DNA of 64,000 bases from UBA4312 sp040266995 (lineage in GTDB: Bacteria > Bacillota_I > Bacilli_A > Erysipelotrichales > Erysipelotrichaceae), in assembly GCA_040266995.1 (NCBI GenBank), contig JAWRHV010000028.1, positions 1 through 64,000 on the forward strand. Reading direction: 5' to 3'. A program made the translations under genes and the position numbers. Of this stretch, positions 16,366 through 24,973 are shown one piece after another (the first letter of the stretch is position 1; every line of letters begins with the position of its first letter). Under the pieces are notes generated by a model. The model searched no databases and was not told the DNA's origin. It saw only the letters and a program-made list of their open reading frames with translations.

Positions 16366-18024
16366 ATGAAATTAAATGGTTCTCAAATTGTAATGGAAGT
16401 ACTTTTGGAACAAGGTGTAGATACAGTCTTTGGGTATCCGGGTGGGACTGCATTGAACGTCTACGATTCCTTGTATGATTATCAAGATAAAATCCATCAT
16501 GTTCTAACCGCACATGAACAAGGGGCTGCCCATGCCGCCGATGGATATGCACGCAGTACCGGTAAAACCGGTGTTGTATTTTCAACCAGCGGTCCGGGAG
16601 CTACCAATCTCGTAACAGGGATCGCTACGGCTTATATGGACAGTATTCCACTTGTTGCCATAACATGCAATGTCAGCGATGACATGATCGGTCGTGATTC
16701 TTTTCAGGAAGTAAGCATCACGGGAATCACCCTGCCAATTACTAAGCATAACTATTTCGTTAATAAAATCGGAAATCTGGCCGATGCGATCCGGAACGCA
16801 TTTCGGGTTGCCAACGAAGGCCGTAAAGGACCGGTTCTGATCGATATCACAAAAGATGTAACAGCAGCAACCATCGAATATACACCGATGCCGCCAATTG
16901 CTCTTACGCCGAATCCTACATTCGATCAAACCGCTATACAGGAAGTCGCAAATGTCATCAATATCGCAAAGCGCCCTGTTATCTACTTTGGTGGTGGGGT
17001 TCAATCCAGCGGTGCTCGAAAAGAACTGTATGAACTGATCCAAAAAGCGGATATTCCGGCAACGTATACGATGATGGCTGCCGGGGTAATTGACTGTGAC
17101 GACCCTAAAAACCTTGGACTTGTAGGTATGCACGGAACCGTTGCAGCAAACAAATCCATCGATGAAGCCGATCTGGTCATCGCATTAGGTACCCGTTTCT
17201 CGGATCGTGTCGCTCTGAATCCGAAACGCTTTGCCCGCAATGCCGCCATCATACAAATTGATATTGATGCCAGTGAGATCAACAAAAACGTGTTGATCAA
17301 TTACAGTATTATCGGCGATATCAAAGAAGTTTTAACAGCCCTTCTACCTCAAGTCAAAAAAGCAGAACATACCGAATGGATCGAAAAAGTGACAGCGTAT
17401 CAAAAGATCGTTCGTGCGCCGATGCCGGATTCGCAGCTTCGTCCAAAGGAAATCATCGATTATGTCTGCGATACTACGGACAAGGAAACCATTTATGTTA
17501 CTGATGTAGGACAGCACCAGATGTGGGCCGCCCAATTTGTCAAACATCATAACATGCATTCCTTCATCACCAGCGGTGGATTGGGAACAATGGGATTTGG
17601 ATATGGAGCAGCCATCGGAGCGCAGATTGCCAATCCGGATAAACGTGTCATCCACTTTACCGGTGACGGATCCTTCCATATGAATATGAACGAAGCTTGT
17701 ACTGCCGTATCCTATGATCTTCCGATCATTACGATTATTTTTGACAACAAGGTTCTGGGAATGGTTTATCAGTGGCAGACAATTTTCTATAATAAGCATT
17801 ACTCCCAGACGATCTTAAATCGTAAAACCGATTATGAGGCCGTCGCTAAAGGATTTGGTGCACAAGGCTTTACATGCAATACATTGGATGAATTCAAAGA
17901 CGCTTATGAAAAAGCGCTTCAATGTAAAGGCCCTGTATGGATTGCATGTAATATCGATAAAGAAGAACGTGTTTTACCGATGATTCCAAATGGTGGATCG
18001 GTAAAAGACATGATCATTGACTAG
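16366..18024 (+). CDS. ilvB: Acetolactate synthase large subunit
   Basis: IlvB is the ThDP-dependent catalytic subunit that joins pyruvate with pyruvate or 2-oxobutyrate at the head of valine/leucine and isoleucine synthesis. The 552-residue protein contains VFGYPGGTALNVYDSL, the conserved glutamate in LTAHEQGAAHAADGYAR, the central FAD-binding domain, and the ThDP motif GDGSFHMNMNEACTAVSYDLP. TGGGAGG stands before the ATG at 16366; a start at 16309 would add a non-homologous hydrophobic stretch. ilvN follows after 8 nt. Confidence 0.96.
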   Translation: MKLNGSQIVMEVLLEQGVDTVFGYPGGTALNVYDSLYDYQDKIHHVLTAHEQGAAHAADGYARSTGKTGVVFSTSGPGATNLVTGIATAYMDSIPLVAITCNVSDDMIGRDSFQEVSITGITLPITKHNYFVNKIGNLADAIRNAFRVANEGRKGPVLIDITKDVTAATIEYTPMPPIALTPNPTFDQTAIQEVANVINIAKRPVIYFGGGVQSSGARKELYELIQKADIPATYTMMAAGVIDCDDPKNLGLVGMHGTVAANKSIDEADLVIALGTRFSDRVALNPKRFARNAAIIQIDIDASEINKNVLINYSIIGDIKEVLTALLPQVKKAEHTEWIEKVTAYQKIVRAPMPDSQLRPKEIIDYVCDTTDKETIYVTDVGQHQMWAAQFVKHHNMHSFITSGGLGTMGFGYGAAIGAQIANPDKRVIHFTGDGSFHMNMNEACTAVSYDLPIITIIFDNKVLGMVYQWQTIFYNKHYSQTILNRKTDYEAVAKGFGAQGFTCNTLDEFKDAYEKALQCKGPVWIACNIDKEERVLPMIPNGGSVKDMIID

Positions 18025-18032
18025 GAGGTTCT

Positions 18033-18533
18033 ATGGCTAAGGAAGTAATCAGTATATTTGTTGAGAATCAATCCAATGTTCTGACTCGGATCTCAAGCTT
18101 GTTTGGACGCCGTGGCTTCAACATTGATTCTCTGACGGTCTCGACGACCGATGATCCTAAGATTTCCCGTATTACGGTTGTATTTGAAGGAAGCGGCCAA
18201 AAGCTGCAGCAGATTCTGACACAGACGGAAAAGCTGGAAATCGTCAAAGAAGTACGCCTTTTGAAAAAAAGTGAAAGTTTGTTCAGAGAACTTCTCTTAT
18301 TGAAAATCGCCTGTGACAAATACAATCGTGCCGGTATTATTCAAATTGTCGATATTTACCGAGGTAAAATCATCTCTTTGAACAAGGAGTGCATGATCAT
18401 AGAGCTGACAGGAGCACCGGAAAAAATTGATGGATTCCTGGATATGGTCAGTTGCTATGAAATCATGGAAATCTGCCGTACCGGTATCACAGGTATTTCC
18501 CGTAACGCAATTGTAGATTCTGAAGATGTTTAA
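18033..18533 (+). CDS. ilvN: Acetolactate synthase small (regulatory) subunit
   Basis: IlvN activates IlvB and confers feedback inhibition by valine. The 166-residue product has the full two-domain form: an N-terminal ACT domain (VISIFVENQSNVLTRISSLF, RRGFNIDSLTVS) and a C-terminal ACT-like domain. The start has AGGAGG and lies 8 nt after ilvB. A hairpin follows the stop, ahead of ilvD. Confidence 0.95.
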   Translation: MAKEVISIFVENQSNVLTRISSLFGRRGFNIDSLTVSTTDDPKISRITVVFEGSGQKLQQILTQTEKLEIVKEVRLLKKSESLFRELLLLKIACDKYNRAGIIQIVDIYRGKIISLNKECMIIELTGAPEKIDGFLDMVSCYEIMEICRTGITGISRNAIVDSEDV

Positions 18534-18560
18534 AAAAGTGATTCGTTGAGAATCACTTTT
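18534..18560 (+). terminator. Stem-loop between ilvN and ilvD (attenuator or processing site)
   Basis: Perfect 11-bp stem 18534-18544/18550-18560 with a 5-nt loop directly after the ilvN stop. The U tract is only the end of the stem (TTTT, then ATAT), and the ilvD ribosome site follows within 10 nt. A leaky terminator or RNA-stability element fits better than a full stop. Confidence 0.6.
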
Positions 18561-18580
18561 ATATAAAAAGGAGCAAAAAT

Positions 18581-20248
18581 ATGAATAACAGAAAAAGTGC
18601 ACAAGTTACACAAGGAATTGAAAAAGCCCCTATGCGTTCTTTATTCTACGCAATGGGATATACAAAAGAAGAATTAGATCGTCCTTTGGTCGGTATTGTC
18701 TCCGCAAAAAGCGATATCGTACCAGGACACGCACATTTAGATAAACTGGTAGATGCCATTAAAACCGGTGTCGCCATGGCCGGCGGTACACCTATTGTTG
18801 TCCCTGCCATCGGTGTTTGTGACGGGATTGCGATGGGACATAAAGGCATGCACTATTCATTAGCCAGCCGTGAGCTCATTGCCGATTCTGTGGAGACCAT
18901 GGCGGAAGCCCATTGTTTTGACGCATTGGTTCTTGTACCGAGCTGTGACAAAATCGTTCCGGGAATGGTTATGGGTGCTTTACGTGTAAACGTACCAACC
19001 GTTGTTTGTAACGGTGGCCCCATGTTGGCCGGTCATGTAAAAGGACAAAAAGTTTCCTTATCCAAAATGTTTGAAGCGGTCGGTGCTCGTAAAGCCGATA
19101 TGATCAACGATGAGGAACTAACCGAATTTGAACAAGGAGTCTGCCCGGGCTGCGGAAGCTGTGCCGGTATGTATACCGCCAATTCCGTATCTTGTTTATG
19201 CGAAGCCATGGGTATTTCCCTTCCGGGCAGCGGAACGATCCCAGCTGTCTATTCCGGACGGATCCAGTTAGCTAAGCATGCCGGTATGGCTGTTATGGAT
19301 ATGCTGGAAAAAGATATCAAGATCAAAGATATCATCAATGAACGTTCCATTAAGAACGCTCTGACATGCGATATGGCCTTAGGTTGTTCTTCCAACAGTG
19401 TTTTACATCTATTGGCTATTGCACAGGAAGCCGGTTATGATCTGAAGCTTGAAACATTCAATGAATTCAGCGATCGTACGCCAAACTTATGCCATCTGGC
19501 CCCTGCCGGACCTACTCACATGGAAGATCTGGATCAAGCTGGTGGATTACAAGCCGTTCTTCATTCGTTAAGCGATTTAGGCTTGATCGACACCAACTGT
19601 ATGACAGTGACCGGTAAAACAGTTGGCGAAAATATTCAATATGCCGTCAATAAAAACGAAGAGATTATTCGTCCTACAGATCGTCCATACTCCACTACCG
19701 GTGGTATTGCCATCTTATATGGTAACATCGCTCCCGACGGATCCGTTGTTAAAAGAAGCGCTGTTGCCCCGGAAATGATGGTTCATTCCGGACCGGCTCG
19801 TGTCTTTGATTCGGAAGATGACGCTATTTCAAATATCTATGCCGGAAACATCAAAGATGGAGACGTTGTTGTCATCCGTTATGAAGGGCCGAAAGGCGGT
19901 CCAGGTATGCGTGAAATGTTAAATCCTACCAGTGCCCTGGCTGGTATGAAACTCGATAAAACCGTTGCATTGATTACTGATGGACGCTTCTCCGGAGCCA
20001 GTCGTGGTGCTTCCATCGGTCACGTGGCACCAGAAGCAGCCAGCGGTGGTCCGATTGGTATTATCCAGGAAGGAGATATCATCGATATCGATATTCCTAA
20101 TCATGTATTGAATTTACGTATTTCGGATGAAGAATTCGCGCATCGGATGGATCAGCTGACGATCCTGCCACCAAAAATTAATAAGGGCTGGTTAAAACGA
20201 TATGCGGGATTGGTTCAAGGTGCCAATATTGGAGCTATCTTAAAATAA
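18581..20248 (+). CDS. ilvD: Dihydroxy-acid dehydratase
   Basis: IlvD dehydrates dihydroxy-isovalerate and -methylvalerate to the 2-oxo acids using an Fe-S cluster. The 555-residue protein has the usual length and motifs: VPSCDKIVPGMVMG, GVCPGCGSCAGMYTANSVSC with the cluster cysteines, and TDGRFSGASRGASIGHVAPE near the C-terminus. AAAAAGGAG precedes the ATG. It shares the strand with ilvBN, 47 nt downstream, and ends in a terminator. Confidence 0.97.
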   Translation: MNNRKSAQVTQGIEKAPMRSLFYAMGYTKEELDRPLVGIVSAKSDIVPGHAHLDKLVDAIKTGVAMAGGTPIVVPAIGVCDGIAMGHKGMHYSLASRELIADSVETMAEAHCFDALVLVPSCDKIVPGMVMGALRVNVPTVVCNGGPMLAGHVKGQKVSLSKMFEAVGARKADMINDEELTEFEQGVCPGCGSCAGMYTANSVSCLCEAMGISLPGSGTIPAVYSGRIQLAKHAGMAVMDMLEKDIKIKDIINERSIKNALTCDMALGCSSNSVLHLLAIAQEAGYDLKLETFNEFSDRTPNLCHLAPAGPTHMEDLDQAGGLQAVLHSLSDLGLIDTNCMTVTGKTVGENIQYAVNKNEEIIRPTDRPYSTTGGIAILYGNIAPDGSVVKRSAVAPEMMVHSGPARVFDSEDDAISNIYAGNIKDGDVVVIRYEGPKGGPGMREMLNPTSALAGMKLDKTVALITDGRFSGASRGASIGHVAPEAASGGPIGIIQEGDIIDIDIPNHVLNLRISDEEFAHRMDQLTILPPKINKGWLKRYAGLVQGANIGAILK

Positions 20249-20254
20249 TTAAAA

Positions 20255-20286
20255 AAAGGATGTATCTATGGATGCATCCTTTCTTT
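20255..20286 (+). terminator. Terminator of ilvD
   Basis: 12-bp stem 20255-20266/20271-20282 with one G-U pair and a TATG loop, followed by TTCTTTT. Confidence 0.82.
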
Positions 20287-20297
20287 TCGAACGGACA

Positions 20298-20343
20298 ATA
20301 AAAAGGAATCTCCTTTGCTGCGTATGCAGCATTGGAAATTCCT
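20298..20343 (-). terminator. Terminator of ilvC
   Basis: On the minus strand, a 10-bp outer stem (20334-20343/20304-20313, one G-U) encloses a TGCTGC/GCAGCA inner hairpin and is followed by TTTTTATT. It is separate from the convergent ilvD terminator. Confidence 0.82.
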
Positions 20344-20353
20344 ACTGGATTGA

Positions 20354-21379
20354 TTAGTTGTTGATCAGTTTATCTTCTTCGCTGTTCCAGCTGTATAACT
20401 TACGGATTTCTTTACCAACTTTTTCACTTGGATGTTCTGCTGCTTTTTTACGCATTGCCTTAAAGTGAACCTGGCGTCCGGCACTGGACATATCCAGCAA
20501 GAACTCTTTGGCAAATGTACCATCCTGAATGTCGGATAAAATCTTTTTCATCGCTTTGCGAGTGTCATCTGTAATGATTTTCGGTCCTGTGATATAGTCA
20601 CCGTATTCAGCTGTATTGGAAATGGAATAACGCATGCCTTCAAAGCCTGACTGATAGATCAGATCGACGATCAGCTTCATTTCATGGATACATTCAAAGT
20701 ATGCATTACGAGGATCATATCCGGCTTCAACCAGTGTCTCAAAACCAGCCTGCATCAAGGCACATACACCACCACATAATACGGCTTGTTCACCAAATAA
20801 ATCGGTTTCTGTTTCTGTACGGTATGTTGTTTCCAGCAATCCGGCACGTGCACCACCGATACCTGCGCCATAAGCCAATGCCAGATCCCAAGCATGACCT
20901 GTAGCATCCTGTTCAACAGCTACCAAACATGGAGTTCCTTTTCCAGCCAGATACTCCGAACGTACTGTATGACCCGGTGCTTTTGGTGCGATCATGGCTA
21001 CATCCACATTCTTAGGTGGAACGATGCATCCAAAATGAATATTGAAACCATGAGCGAACATTAACATATTTCCATCTTCAAGATTCGGTTCAATATCCGC
21101 CTTATACATATCAGCCTGTTTTTCATCGTTGATCAAAATCATGATGATGTCGGCTCTTTTGGCAGCTTCAGCAGCTGTATAAACAGTCAATCCTTGTTGT
21201 TCTGCCTTTGCCCAGGATTTTGATCCTTCATACAAACCTATGATGACATTGCATCCAGATTCTTTCAGGTTCAAGGCATGTGCATGTCCCTGGCTGCCAT
21301 AACCGATGATAGCGATGGTTTTTCCATCCAGGTAAGATAAATTACAATCTGATTCATAAAAAATACGTGCTTCTGACAT
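20354..21379 (-). CDS. ilvC: Ketol-acid reductoisomerase (class I)
   Basis: IlvC isomerises and reduces acetolactate or acetohydroxybutyrate. The 341-residue length is class I. Motifs: the Rossmann loop IGYGSQGHAHALNLKESG, MIAPKAPGHTVRSEYLAG, the metal ligands in TETDLFGEQAVLCGG, and SISNTAEYGDY. The cofactor loop after the second strand reads GLYEGSKSWAKAE: Tyr50 and Glu51 stand where NADPH enzymes usually have Arg and a small polar residue, suggesting NADH tolerance or preference. AAAGGAGG precedes the ATG at 21379. It is a single-gene unit with its own promoter and a double operator for a FadR-type regulator. Confidence 0.96.
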   Translation of the reverse strand: MSEARIFYESDCNLSYLDGKTIAIIGYGSQGHAHALNLKESGCNVIIGLYEGSKSWAKAEQQGLTVYTAAEAAKRADIIMILINDEKQADMYKADIEPNLEDGNMLMFAHGFNIHFGCIVPPKNVDVAMIAPKAPGHTVRSEYLAGKGTPCLVAVEQDATGHAWDLALAYGAGIGGARAGLLETTYRTETETDLFGEQAVLCGGVCALMQAGFETLVEAGYDPRNAYFECIHEMKLIVDLIYQSGFEGMRYSISNTAEYGDYITGPKIITDDTRKAMKKILSDIQDGTFAKEFLLDMSSAGRQVHFKAMRKKAAEHPSEKVGKEIRKLYSWNSEEDKLINN

Positions 21380-21408
21380 TTGATATCCTCCTTTAATTTG
21401 ATATGTAT

Positions 21409-21442
21409 TTGTCATACAACTTAAGTACATGTTGTATGACAA
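21409..21442. promoter_or_regulatory. Double FadR-type operator at the ilvC promoter
   Basis: TTGTCATACAA (21409-21419) and TTGTATGACAA (21432-21442) with a 12-bp gap. Each 11-mer fits the FadR-family TNGTNNNACNA pattern, and together they make a larger inverted repeat. The copy at 21432-21442 covers the start point and touches the -10 box. A near-identical arrangement lies at 23379-23412 before the regulator operon. Confidence 0.82.
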
Positions 21443-21470
21443 TTGTAAGTCTGTTTGATACGATTGTCAA
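21442..21470 (-). promoter_or_regulatory. Promoter for ilvC
   Basis: TTGACA (21465-21470), 17-bp spacer, TACAAT (21442-21447) on the minus strand. The operator begins at the edge of the -10 box, so a bound regulator would block initiation. Confidence 0.78.
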
Positions 21471-21477
21471 TAAACAA

Positions 21478-22161
21478 TTAATCATTTATTACCAATTGTT
21501 CATGCAGTACCGCATGATGCAGATGAATGAGTACGGCGCTCTTTAGTCCTTGTGCGTCCCTTCTCTTTAAAAAATCCATGATCATGATATGATCCTTATA
21601 TGCATCTTCCGCTATCCTTTCCAAATTAATGCGAAGTGCAAAGGTCTTCTCGATGGTTTCCGTTATAATTGGCATGAACTGGCTTAGAAAGTCGTTATGG
21701 CTGGCTTTGATAATCGATGAATGAAACGCGCTTTCGCTGGCAATCCGGGCGTCGCCCGTCGGATCTTCCAGGATTTGTTTTTGTACTTCAGCTCCCAGTT
21801 CCAGAATATGTTCGATCTCTTCATCCGTGGCGCGACGACATGCTAAAGCCGCTGCTTCCGGTTCAAAGATCATCCTTGCTTCGTACAGATCTCTTAATGT
21901 CACTTTGTCATCGTTCATGCTCCATGTTGTTTCCGTAGGCTGGTTGATCGGATCTGTTACAAATGTCCCACTGCCCCTTTCCACTCGCAGAACCCCTTCA
22001 CTGACTAAAGTTCGTATGGACTCTCTTAATGTCGTACGGCTGATCCCGAGCTGATTGGAGAGTATATTTTCATTTGGCAGCTTTTCACCAGGTTTATACG
22101 AGCCGTTTTCAATCAGGTTTCGTAAAGTATCGGCCGTTCTCGATGCTAGATTTTCTTTCAT
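21478..22161 (-). CDS. GntR-family (FadR subfamily) transcriptional regulator
   Basis: A 227-residue regulator. The N-terminal winged helix (about 5-75) shows GSYKPGEKLPNENILSNQLG, ISRTTLRESIRTLVSEG and VERGSGTFV, the GntR signature. The C-terminal all-helical FCD domain (about 90-220) contains ARMIFEPEAAALACRRAT and the histidines of the usual metal/ligand pocket (FHSSIIKASHN; HLHHAVLHE). AGAGG stands 5 nt before the ATG, 8 nt after the DUF815 gene. Double sites of FadR type occur only before this operon and before ilvC, so I infer autoregulation and control of ilvC. The effector is unknown. Confidence 0.9.
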   Translation of the reverse strand: MKENLASRTADTLRNLIENGSYKPGEKLPNENILSNQLGISRTTLRESIRTLVSEGVLRVERGSGTFVTDPINQPTETTWSMNDDKVTLRDLYEARMIFEPEAAALACRRATDEEIEHILELGAEVQKQILEDPTGDARIASESAFHSSIIKASHNDFLSQFMPIITETIEKTFALRINLERIAEDAYKDHIMIMDFLKRRDAQGLKSAVLIHLHHAVLHEQLVIND

Positions 22162-22169
22162 AATTTCCT

Positions 22170-23363
22170 CTATTTGATATTCTCATTGATTTTGACTGTT
22201 TCGATGAACTGCTTGGCAGTACGAGGAGACCGTCCGCTGCTGCGGATGGCAAAGGCTTCCGCCTCTTTTAAAAGATCTTTACGATCCTTTTGCAGTCCGT
22301 AACGATCTGCCAGTTGATCTACAATTTCCAGATACAGTTCTTTCATCGGTTTCTGGAATGTAATTGTCAAGCCGAATCGTGCAGCTAAACTCATGGTTTC
22401 CTGAATTGAATCATTCACAAACAGCTCGGTTCCCATCCGATTCTGGACATCTTCTTTCACAAAATGTCGACGATTGCTGGTAGCATAAACCAATATATTT
22501 TTTTGCGTATGATGCACGCCACCTTCCAGAATGTTCTTCAAGGCAATAAAGCTGTCATCATTGGAATCAAAGCTTAGATCATCAATAAACAAAATAAAGT
22601 GCAGCGGATTATCCATCAATTGCTCCATAATGACAGGCATAGAGTTCAGCTGATGCTTCTTTACTTCGATCAGACGCAGTCCTTGCGGATAATATTCGTT
22701 GACAATGGCCTTTATCGTTGAGCTTTTTCCAGTACCGGCATCCCCGTATAAAAGTACATTGTTGGCATCCAGTCCCTGCAAAAAAGCCAATGTGTTTTTT
22801 ATAACCTGCTCTCTTTCCCTTTGATAGCCGATCAGCTCATCCAGCCTTTGCGGATCCGGAAAACGGATCGGTACCAATTTATCATCGGCGATACTGAAAG
22901 CCCGATACTTGGCATAAACGCCATACCCTGTCTTGGGAAGATGCTCCATGTGTTCTTTATATGCTTTTACAAAATCATAATAAGATACCTCCCATTGTGG
23001 TAAAAAGCCTCTATAATCCAATGATTTCAGCAGCTCATCACTTGTTAATAAACTGACTTTTTCCAAAAAGGTCAGTTCTTGAAGCAAGGTTTTCTCCATC
23101 AACGGACTGACATCCTTTTTACGGGCAACCGAATGCACATAGGTGTTTTCATCATTCATAACCAATGTATAGATATAACGAGATAGATTGATATCTCTTT
23201 CATACAATGCAGCAACAAATTCACAATACTTCTCTATGAATTCTTCCACATCTTTCGGATCGGATGCGATCGTTTTCATCAATAGTTTAAACACCGGATC
23301 TTTTTTTAAGCTTGAAAAAATAGTCAAAGTATGAAGTCGCAGATTCCATATTTTCAGATTCAT
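22170..23363 (-). CDS. DUF815-family AAA ATPase
   Basis: A 397-residue protein with an N-terminal helical region (1-180) and a DUF815-type AAA domain: Walker A LLYGDAGTGKSSTIKAI, Walker B FILFIDDLSFD, the sensor-like ILVYATSNRRHFVKE, and a C-terminal lid with RSSGRSPRTAKQFIE. DUF815 ATPases are widespread but their function is not established. AAGGAGG precedes the ATG. It is the first gene of a two-gene operon with the GntR regulator, behind a consensus promoter overlapped by that regulator's operator. No nearby substrate protein is evident. Confidence 0.88.
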   Translation of the reverse strand: MNLKIWNLRLHTLTIFSSLKKDPVFKLLMKTIASDPKDVEEFIEKYCEFVAALYERDINLSRYIYTLVMNDENTYVHSVARKKDVSPLMEKTLLQELTFLEKVSLLTSDELLKSLDYRGFLPQWEVSYYDFVKAYKEHMEHLPKTGYGVYAKYRAFSIADDKLVPIRFPDPQRLDELIGYQREREQVIKNTLAFLQGLDANNVLLYGDAGTGKSSTIKAIVNEYYPQGLRLIEVKKHQLNSMPVIMEQLMDNPLHFILFIDDLSFDSNDDSFIALKNILEGGVHHTQKNILVYATSNRRHFVKEDVQNRMGTELFVNDSIQETMSLAARFGLTITFQKPMKELYLEIVDQLADRYGLQKDRKDLLKEAEAFAIRSSGRSPRTAKQFIETVKINENIK

Positions 23364-23378
23364 GATACCTCCTTCAAT

Positions 23379-23412
23379 TTGTCATACATCTTATATAGTA
23401 GTTGTATGACAA
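23379..23412. promoter_or_regulatory. Double FadR-type operator before the DUF815-gntR operon
   Basis: TTGTCATACAT (23379-23389) and TTGTATGACAA (23402-23412) with the same 12-bp gap as at ilvC; one base differs in the left half. The right half touches the -10 box of the operon promoter. Confidence 0.82.
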
Positions 23413-23440
23413 TTATAAAATGGTTTAGTCATCTTGTCAA
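23412..23440 (-). promoter_or_regulatory. Consensus promoter of the DUF815-gntR operon
   Basis: Perfect TTGACA (23435-23440), 17-bp spacer, perfect TATAAT (23412-23417) on the minus strand. Geometry relative to the operator is the same as at ilvC. Confidence 0.85.
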
Positions 23441-23494
23441 TCAACCCGGATATTTCACTCTTGTCTATTAGAAATTATTTATTGTTCTATTTTG

Positions 23495-23503
23495 TGATAT
23501 AAT
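23495..23503 (+). promoter_or_regulatory. Extended -10 promoter for ilvA
   Basis: TG (23495-23496), one base, TATAAT (23498-23503), with no convincing -35. The leader would be about 23 nt. The GntR operator is about 85 bp upstream, probably too far to repress directly. Confidence 0.55.
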
Positions 23504-23532
23504 ATTCGCGACATGAAACGAGGTAAAACGAT

Positions 23533-24738
23533 ATGCTTACAATTGATAAAGTATTCTCCGCTAAGAATGTGTTAAAAAAAGTCGTTCGTAAAACCGATCT
23601 GATGCCGGCAATGGGTCTGTCTTCCGATAACAACGTTTATCTGAAACCGGAAAACCTGCAAAAAACCGGCTCATTCAAGATCCGTGGATCCTATTATAAA
23701 ATCAGTCAGCTTTCCGAAGAAGAAAAAGCTAAAGGCATCATTGCCAGCAGCGCCGGGAATCATGCGCAAGGTGTCGCATTGGCAGCACAGCAGGAAAATA
23801 TCCCTTGCGTTATCTGCATGCCGGATAATGCCCCAATCTCCAAGATCGAAGCCACAAAAGGATATGGTGCCAAAGTCTGTCTGGCAGAAGGAGCCTATGA
23901 CGAAGCCTATGCTCTGGCAGCCAGGATGGCAGAGGAAAACGGTTATACCTTTGTACATCCATACGATGATGAAGATGTTATCGCCGGCCAAGGAACGATC
24001 GGTTTGGAGATCATGGAAGCCATGGACGATGTCGATGCGATCGTTGTTCCAATCGGTGGTGGCGGCTTGATCAGCGGAGTTGCTTTTGCAGCAAAGAGCA
24101 TGAATCCAAATATCAAAATTTATGGCGTACAGGCTGCAAACGCTGCCAGTATGTACCAGTCCATCAAGGAAAACAAACAATTGACACTGCCGAGTGTCAA
24201 TACATTTGCGGATGGGATCGCCGTCAAACATCCGGGGGATATCACCTTTGAGATGGTAAAGAAATATGTTGATGAAATCGTCACTGTCAGCGAAGACGAG
24301 ATCGCCGCCTCGATTCTTACCCTTTTAGAAAAACACAGGATCGTTGCCGAAGGAGCCGGCGCTGTGTCTGTAGCAGCCGTCATGTTCAATAAAATCCCGC
24401 TGCATGGGAAAAATATCGTATGTGTTGTTTCCGGCGGAAATATCGATGTGAATATCATCGACCGCGTTATTACCCGCGGTTTGTTGCTGAGCGGACGGAA
24501 AACCAGCTTTGTGATCCAGTTAACGGATAAACCGGGACAGTTGACCGGTGTCAGCAAGATCATCGCTCAAAACGGCGGTAACGTTGTTGCGATTGATTAT
24601 GACAATGCCGATCCGGATCTGGATATTAAGGACTGCTTGTTAAAGATCACTTTGGAAACAAGAAACAAAGAGCATTTGAATTCCATCAAAAATGATTTGA
24701 ATCAGCACGGTTTCCAAATTGTTAAAGAAAGACAATAA
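23533..24738 (+). CDS. ilvA: Threonine ammonia-lyase (single ACT domain)
   Basis: This PLP enzyme deaminates threonine to 2-oxobutyrate, the entry to isoleucine. The 401-residue protein is the medium-length type with one C-terminal ACT domain (about 325-401, VIQLTDKPGQLTGVSKII). The PLP lysine is in NLQKTGSFKIRGSYYKI and the phosphate loop in VPIGGGGLISGVA. The ribosome site is weak (CGAGGT). Length alone does not separate biosynthetic from TdcB-like catabolic enzymes; its place beside ilvBNCD and leuABCD favours isoleucine synthesis. Confidence 0.9.
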   Translation: MLTIDKVFSAKNVLKKVVRKTDLMPAMGLSSDNNVYLKPENLQKTGSFKIRGSYYKISQLSEEEKAKGIIASSAGNHAQGVALAAQQENIPCVICMPDNAPISKIEATKGYGAKVCLAEGAYDEAYALAARMAEENGYTFVHPYDDEDVIAGQGTIGLEIMEAMDDVDAIVVPIGGGGLISGVAFAAKSMNPNIKIYGVQAANAASMYQSIKENKQLTLPSVNTFADGIAVKHPGDITFEMVKKYVDEIVTVSEDEIAASILTLLEKHRIVAEGAGAVSVAAVMFNKIPLHGKNIVCVVSGGNIDVNIIDRVITRGLLLSGRKTSFVIQLTDKPGQLTGVSKIIAQNGGNVVAIDYDNADPDLDIKDCLLKITLETRNKEHLNSIKNDLNQHGFQIVKERQ

Positions 24739-24796
24739 TACTATATTTTCTTATTCACGCCCTTCTGTTAGGCAAATGAATAAATACACAGTCAAT

Positions 24797-24841
24797 AAAA
24801 AAAGAGCGAAGGAACCCTGGTTATAGAGACCTCGCTCTTTT
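24797..24841 (+). terminator. Terminator of ilvA
   Basis: AAAAGAGCGA-AGG pairs with CCTCGCTCTTTT (one bulge) across a loop of about 18 nt, ending in TTTTAT. It lies about 60 nt after the ilvA stop. The rest of the 24739-24973 gap holds only this and the ileS terminator. Confidence 0.72.
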
Positions 24842-24910
24842 ATCGTTATCAGATATGGCATAATACCATTATCCGCAGCAACTTCGCAAAAGCAGACGTG
24901 TATTGCTCAC

Positions 24911-24945
24911 AAAAAAAGGCAATCACATATTTCAGTGATTCCCTT
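24911..24945 (-). terminator. Terminator of ileS
   Basis: On the minus strand AAGGGAATCAC pairs with GTGATTGCCTT (one mismatch), followed by a run of seven T. Confidence 0.8.
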
Positions 24946-24973
24946 ATTTTGCATTGAATGACATTTCCCTTTT

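Noticed and set aside
16582..17133. 183-codon minus-strand open frame
   Set aside because: It is antisense to ilvB, which has all ThDP-enzyme motifs and a promoter and ribosome site.
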